From NCBI GenBank assembly GCA_017540585.1, contig JAFYAT010000053.1, forward strand, positions 1 through 44,284: a stretch of 44,284 nucleotides of DNA, written 5' to 3'. A program made the position numbers and the translations under genes. The notes under the pieces are model-generated. The model ran no database searches, was not told where the DNA came from, and saw only the letters and a program-made list of their open reading frames with translations. Shown in pieces: positions 40,390 through 44,284 of this stretch (within the stretch, counting starts at the first letter, position 1; the number at the start of each line of letters is the position of its first letter). This DNA comes from Bacteroidaceae bacterium (GTDB lineage: Bacteria; Bacteroidota; Bacteroidia; Bacteroidales; Bacteroidaceae).

Positions 40390-40872
40390 TCACATATCAA
40401 CCAATACAACCTCGCCTTTAGCCAAGGATTGTTTCACATCTATTATTCTTTGGTTGCCACTTCCTCTGAAACGTAGGGAAATATCACGCTGAGCAAGTAT
40501 GAATGGGCTATCCACAAGTACGTCAATCGTTTCGAGCAAAGGACGGAAACGAGGATTATCAACAACATTCTCCCAACGATAACCAGTGTAGCACCAGATG
40601 TTCTTTCCAAGGCGACTCTTAATCTCACGGGCAAGTACTGTCACATCCTCCGCCTGAAAGAATGGGTCACCTCCCGAGAACGTGACAGGAAAGCCATTAT
40701 ACTCAATGACCTTCATCACCTCTTCGAGAGTTGTCTCCTTTCCTGCCTCATAGTCCCAGGACTGAGGATTATGGCAGCCTTCACACTTGTGAGTGCAACC
40801 AGAGAAATATATGGAAGTGCGAAGCCCAGGTCCATCAACGCTGGTTCCTTCGACAATATTCAGAATACGCAT
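40390..40872 (-). CDS. nrdG: anaerobic ribonucleotide reductase activating protein
   Basis: A 160-aa radical SAM protein; ATG 40872 (MRILNIVEGTSVDGPG) is chosen since the family starts there, four residues inside the longest frame. The 4Fe-4S site is CTHKCEGC (Cys26, Cys30, Cys33) and SGGDPF follows at the SAM-binding site. It uses S-adenosylmethionine to put the glycyl radical on NrdD. The partner gene is upstream on the same strand but, unusually, 355 nt away and beyond a strong terminator and a dispersed repeat element. No consensus promoter is seen directly before nrdG, so how it is expressed is open. Confidence 0.95.
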   Translation of the reverse strand: MRILNIVEGTSVDGPGLRTSIYFSGCTHKCEGCHNPQSWDYEAGKETTLEEVMKVIEYNGFPVTFSGGDPFFQAEDVTVLAREIKSRLGKNIWCYTGYRWENVVDNPRFRPLLETIDVLVDSPFILAQRDISLRFRGSGNQRIIDVKQSLAKGEVVLVDM

Positions 40873-40930
40873 CCTTTCCCCCAAGATTTTGAATAAGTAA
40901 ATTCTCTTTGTTCATGGAAGATGTTTTCAG

Positions 40931-41143
40931 CCACGAATTACACGAATTTTCACTAACATTTTCCATTAGCTTTAACGCCACGCATATATTACACTAAAAA
41001 TTGCGTCGCAATTACGAATTTCACGAATTCCTTCAACCGCCAATCATCCGAACGGCATTCGTGTCATTCGCAGACAACACATGTTGTCTTAGTGTAATAA
41101 AACAAGAGTGCTTGAAATTCGTGTCAATTCGTGTAATTCGTGG
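40931..41143. repeat. dispersed element copy B, opposite orientation to copy A
   Basis: The first 18 bases and the last 18 bases are perfect reverse complements (CCACGAATTACACGAATT ends), and the inner hairpin is AGACAAC-ACAT-GTTGTCT (41072-41089). The reverse complement aligns with copy A over most of its length, with best agreement in the first 110 bases. It lies between nrdG and the nrdD terminator. Confidence 0.9.
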
Positions 41144-41189
41144 TAAGAGAAAACATTGCCCACACGATTTATTGTAGAAATAAAAAGAA

Positions 41190-41212
41190 GCCCCACCCCA
41201 AAAGGGTGGGGC
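41190..41212 (-). terminator. nrdD terminator
   Basis: 9-bp GC-rich stem GCCCCACCC (41190-41198) with GGGTGGGGC (41204-41212), 5-nt loop. On the - strand it is followed by TTCTTTTTATTT: a textbook Rho-independent terminator 16 nt after the nrdD stop. Confidence 0.93.
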
Positions 41213-41227
41213 CTTCATGCTTATTTA

Positions 41228-43435
41228 TTACTTATGTACAACTCTGTCCTTCAGCTCAGCAAGCTTACCTGAGTTCCAACGGTCAGTTGTTCCTACGAGG
41301 TAACCTGTGATACGCTGGAGAGTATCAATATGTGTTCCACCACACTTAGGACAAACCTTGAGTCCCTCGGTTGCATCCTCATAACCACAAGTCATACAGC
41401 GGTTACGGTTGTGGTTAACAGAGCCATAGCCGATATTGTACTCATCCATAAGGTCAACAATATTCATGATTGCCTCTGGGTTGTGAGTTGCATCACCATC
41501 AATCTCTACATAGAAGATATGTCCACCACGAGTGAGGTCATGATAAGGAGCCTCAATCTCTGCCTTGTGACGTGGGCTACAATGATAATATACAGGGACA
41601 TGGTTAGAGTTAGTGTAGTAATCCTTGTCTGTTACACCTGGAACAATACCATACTTCTTCTTGTCACCACGAGTGAAACGGCCAGAAAGACCCTCAGCTG
41701 GTGTTGCAAGGATTGAGTAGTTGTGCTGATACTTCTCGCTGAACTCGTTTGCACGGTCACGCATATATGTTACGATACGAATACCAAGTTCCTGTGCCTC
41801 TGCGCTCTCACCATGATGCTTGCCTACGAGTGCGATAAGACACTCTGCAAGTCCGATGAAGCCGATACCAAGCGTACCCTGATTGATGACAGACTCTATT
41901 GTGTCGTTCTCCTTGAGGTTCTCTGAACCAACCCAAAGCTTAGACATAACGAGTTGGAACTGCTTTGCAAGGGCAGTCTTCTGGAACTGGAAACGCTCGT
42001 GCAACTGTTGTGCAGTAATTGCGAGAAGTTCATCAAGCTTAGCAAAGAAGGCATTGATACGTGTCTCCTTATTCTCAATGTCCATGCACTCAAGTGCAAG
42101 ACCTACAATATTGATTGTAGAGAATGAGAGGTTACCACGTCCGATACTTGTCTTCTCACCGAAACGGTTCTCAAACACACGTGTACGACAACCCATTGTT
42201 GCCACTTCCCACTTGTAACGCTCTGGGTCATCCTCTCTCCACTTCTCGTTGAAGTTATATGGAGCATCAAGATTGACGAAGTTAGGGAAGAAACGACGTG
42301 CTGTCACCTTACAAGCCAACTTGTAGAGGTCATAGTTACGGTCTGTTGGGAGATAGCTGATACCCTTCTTCTTCTTCCATATCTGGATTGGGAAGATGGC
42401 AGTTGCACCATTACCCACACCCTCGTAAGTAGATTCGAGAAGCTCACGGATGACGCAACGTCCTTCTGCACTTGTGTCAGTACCATAATTGATTGAGCTG
42501 AACACAACCTGATTACCACCACGAGAGTGGATAGTATTCATATTATGTATGAAAGCCTCCATTGCCTGATGCACACGTCCCACAGTACGGTTGATGGCAT
42601 GCTGCATTGCACGCTCATGTCCTTTAAGTCCGTCGAGGTCTTTCTTTATATAATCAGTAATCTCAGCATCATAAAGCTCTGAGAGGTCTTCGCCTGTCAT
42701 CTGCTCTATATACTGCACCTCCTCCTGATAAGAAGAACGCACGTAAGGAGCCATATAGAAGTCAAATGCAGGAATAGCCTGACCGCCATGCATCTCGTTC
42801 TGAGCTGTCTCAAGAGAGATACAAGCGATAACACTTGCTGTTTCTATACGCTTGGCTGGACGGCTCTCGCCATGACCTGCCATAAATCCATGTTGAAGGA
42901 TGTGATCCAACGGATGCTGAATACATGTGAGCGACTTGGTAGGATAGTAATCCTTGTCGTGGATGTGAAGAAGATTATGCTTTACAGCATCACGACTCTG
43001 CTCAGAGAGGAGGATATCGTCAACGTATGGCTTGGTACTCTCACTGGCAAACTTCATCATCATACCAGCAGGAGACTCTGCGTTCATATTGGCATTCTCA
43101 CGAGTCACATCATTGCTCTTTGCCTCAATGATTGACTGGAAAAGATTGTGAGTCTTTGCCTTACGCGCAATATCACGCTCGTGGCGATATGCGATATACT
43201 TCTTGGCTACTTCCTTGCGAGGGCTCTTCATGAGCTCAATTTCCACAAGGTCCTGAATTGACTCTACGGTCATCTGTTCCTTACCGGTAGTACCGATACG
43301 GTCAGAAATACGCTGGATGAGAGTTTCATCCTCACCCTTCTCTGTCTGCAGCATAGCCTTACGGATAGCTGCCTTAATCTTTTCCTCGTTATAGCCGACA
43401 ATACGACCATCACGCTTTATAACAGTTTGAATCAT
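41228..43435 (-). CDS. nrdD: anaerobic (class III) ribonucleoside-triphosphate reductase
   Basis: A 735-aa class III reductase. Residues 1-90 are an ATP-cone regulatory domain (MIQTVIKRDGRIVGYNEEKIKAAIRKAML). The ten-stranded barrel core follows, with HDKDYYPTKSLTCIQHPL and NTIHSRGGNQVVFSSINYGTD. The C-terminus has the Zn-binding cysteines 680, 683, 695, 698 (CMTC, CPKC) and the glycyl radical loop RITGYLVGTTDRWN, where Gly711 is the expected radical site. The Thr before that Gly (Cys, Ser or Ala in many homologues) is a small deviation. The enzyme reduces NTPs to dNTPs in strict or facultative anaerobes and is inactivated by oxygen. It is read from a promoter 200 nt upstream. Confidence 0.96.
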   Translation of the reverse strand: MIQTVIKRDGRIVGYNEEKIKAAIRKAMLQTEKGEDETLIQRISDRIGTTGKEQMTVESIQDLVEIELMKSPRKEVAKKYIAYRHERDIARKAKTHNLFQSIIEAKSNDVTRENANMNAESPAGMMMKFASESTKPYVDDILLSEQSRDAVKHNLLHIHDKDYYPTKSLTCIQHPLDHILQHGFMAGHGESRPAKRIETASVIACISLETAQNEMHGGQAIPAFDFYMAPYVRSSYQEEVQYIEQMTGEDLSELYDAEITDYIKKDLDGLKGHERAMQHAINRTVGRVHQAMEAFIHNMNTIHSRGGNQVVFSSINYGTDTSAEGRCVIRELLESTYEGVGNGATAIFPIQIWKKKKGISYLPTDRNYDLYKLACKVTARRFFPNFVNLDAPYNFNEKWREDDPERYKWEVATMGCRTRVFENRFGEKTSIGRGNLSFSTINIVGLALECMDIENKETRINAFFAKLDELLAITAQQLHERFQFQKTALAKQFQLVMSKLWVGSENLKENDTIESVINQGTLGIGFIGLAECLIALVGKHHGESAEAQELGIRIVTYMRDRANEFSEKYQHNYSILATPAEGLSGRFTRGDKKKYGIVPGVTDKDYYTNSNHVPVYYHCSPRHKAEIEAPYHDLTRGGHIFYVEIDGDATHNPEAIMNIVDLMDEYNIGYGSVNHNRNRCMTCGYEDATEGLKVCPKCGGTHIDTLQRITGYLVGTTDRWNSGKLAELKDRVVHK

Positions 43436-43645
43436 TTGGTATGAGGTTTTGAGAATATATATAATTCATTAATAAACGCGTCAGACATCAATCATTGAGT
43501 CCTTGACCATGTAACCAACACATGAGGACACAGATTTTTCACCTGATTAGTATCGAGACATTAAGTATTATTACAATCCGAGAGTTTTCCTAAGGTTCTC
43601 TTTTTTTAGATTGGATTCTCTTTCTTTAAAACTTAATTTCGCTTG

Positions 43646-43677
43646 CAAAAATATGAAAGAATTTCAATATGTGCAAG
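43646..43677 (-). promoter_or_regulatory. nrdD promoter
   Basis: On the - strand: CTTG (43677-43674), 20 nt, TATTTTTG (43653-43646). Full -7 match, one change in the -33. Predicted start about 43638, leaving a leader of about 200 nt. Confidence 0.6.
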
Positions 43678-43935
43678 AAATCTGAGAAGAAAAAAAAATA
43701 TATTATTAGTGTCAAATAAACATATCATTTAACAATATAATACAATACCAACAAAACCACATCATTAGAATCACATTTTGAAGTAAGAGACTATTTATCA
43801 AGACTATTTTGCCACTTTTTTGTCCACTGAAATCATTTTATCAGGATATACGAACCAACAAGCCCGTCACACCTACTACATCAGTAAAAAAGATAATAGT
43901 AAGGCAGAGAATACCTTGGTGAAACAAACCATATC

Positions 43936-43952
43936 CTGTATTATTCATACAG
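43936..43952. repeat. 17-bp dyad, copy 3
   Basis: CTGTATTATTCATACAG: 6-bp arms CTGTAT/ATACAG around a 5-nt spacer. In reverse complement it matches the copy at 7680-7696 at 16 of 17 positions. Confidence 0.6.
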
Positions 43953-44053
43953 GAGTTAACAGTTATAAATTAAAAGATTCAAGTTTCGCAAGCTACAGTT
44001 GAGAGGTTGTCAGGTTATAGGCGATAGTATTTGAGGATAGAGGACAGAGATAA

Positions 44054-44141
44054 AGTACGTACGCGTACGTACTGACAGTACGTCACGATTGTACTGAGAG
44101 TACGTAACGATAGAACTATGAGTACGTCCGCGACGTACTTT
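44054..44141. repeat. four palindromic units at 22-23 nt spacing
   Basis: Units start with AGTACGT at 44054, 44077, 44099 and 44121. Each is a dyad ending in GTACT or a near form; the first contains the 18-bp perfect palindrome GTACGTACGCGTACGTAC (44055-44072), the fourth ends GACGTACT. AAAGTACGT (44052-44060) and ACGTACTTT (44133-44141) bracket the array. Confidence 0.85.
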
Positions 44142-44166
44142 TACCCAATGTAGTTTAACGATTTTA

Positions 44167-44284
44167 GTTGATTACTTGTCCTCTTATTTTTAATGAAGGT
44201 TGACTCAGGTTTAACTTAATTTTATTTGTAGTTGACGACCCTTTACTTTAGTCGTAATATGGGTTGACTATTCTGTCACGGTTG
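44167..44284. repeat. degenerate 32-nt tandem repeat, running off the window
   Basis: GTTGA occurs at 44167, 44199, 44231 and 44263, exactly 32 nt apart; three of the four continue as GTTGAC. Units also share CTTA-T-TTTA-like stretches at unit positions 17-26. The fourth unit is cut by the window edge. Confidence 0.7.

Larger units (their letters stand above)
43436..44053. other. nrdD leader and non-coding gap
   Basis: The nrdD leader covers about 43436-43638. On the - strand it has a possible stem region around 43565-43620 (CAATC...GATTG enclosing GAGA...TCTC and the palindrome CCTTAGG). The stretch 43660-44053 is AT-rich without a supported gene; the 60-aa frame at 43820-44002 has no family sign. 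A 17-bp dyad is at 43936-43952. Confidence 0.45.

Noticed and set aside
43436-43638. Cobalamin or other known riboswitch in the nrdD leader
   Set aside because: I could not find the conserved boxes of any riboswitch class I know.
43820-44002. 60-aa open frame in the long gap after nrdD
   Set aside because: It has no recognisable motif or clear start context and contains the 17-bp dyad; it is compatible with chance in AT-rich DNA.

Overview
The window looks like the chromosome of an anaerobic gut or rumen Bacteroidales, most like Prevotella (or its split genera). The reasons are: Bacteroidetes-type promoters (TTTG, 19-20 nt, TAnnTTTG) and few Shine-Dalgarno sites; a Sus-type starch locus; a tmRNA with the tag GENTYALAA; secreted proteins ending in a Prevotella-style C-terminal sorting-like tail; and an oxygen-sensitive class III ribonucleotide reductase. 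The species cannot be fixed from the sequence alone.

Layout. (1) 1-5.2 kb is housekeeping: a lytic transglycosylase lipoprotein cut by the left edge, a small basic protein, a stand-alone AICAR transformylase, an unknown protein with a very acidic tail, the tmRNA gene ssrA, and an unknown exported protein. (2) 5.3-14.0 kb is a surface-polysaccharide cluster on the + strand: three hexapeptide-repeat acyltransferase domains (one fused to a GT2), a polytopic polymerase/ligase-like protein, a double GT4 enzyme made by in-frame duplication, a nucleotidyltransferase-fold protein and a GT2. (3) 14.4-30.3 kb is a starch-utilisation locus: a divergent SusR-type membrane regulator, then SusA (GH13), SusB (GH97), SusC, SusD, SusE-like, SusF-like and a GH13 alpha-amylase. 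Glycans would be captured by SusC/D/E/F at the outer membrane, cut outside by the amylase, imported, and finished in the periplasm by SusA and SusB. The amylase has a plain signal peptide, a starch-binding-like region and a sorting-like tail, so it differs from the classical SusG lipoprotein. (4) 31-39.5 kb holds a 1204-aa modular surface protein, a DUF1573-GH3 enzyme and a GH8 enzyme likely acting on xylo-oligosaccharides. (5) 39.6-43.4 kb holds a small lipoprotein and, on the - strand, nrdG and nrdD. The last 850 bases are non-coding.

The least explained structure is between the genes. Several intergenic tracts are degenerate tandem repeats with a fixed period and a vocabulary private to each locus: 7 nt (1276-1432 and 7568-7679), 8 nt (20520-20666), 22 nt (28163-28228, 28361-28482 and 44054-44141) and 32 nt (44167 to the edge). 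The 7- and 8-nt tracts have arms in opposite orientation that can fold on each other; many 22-nt units carry palindromes. In addition, two copies of a 213-232 bp non-coding element with terminal inverted repeats lie in opposite orientation at 34678-34909 and 40931-41143. A 17-bp dyad occurs three times. These are the main candidates for something undescribed; their function is unknown.
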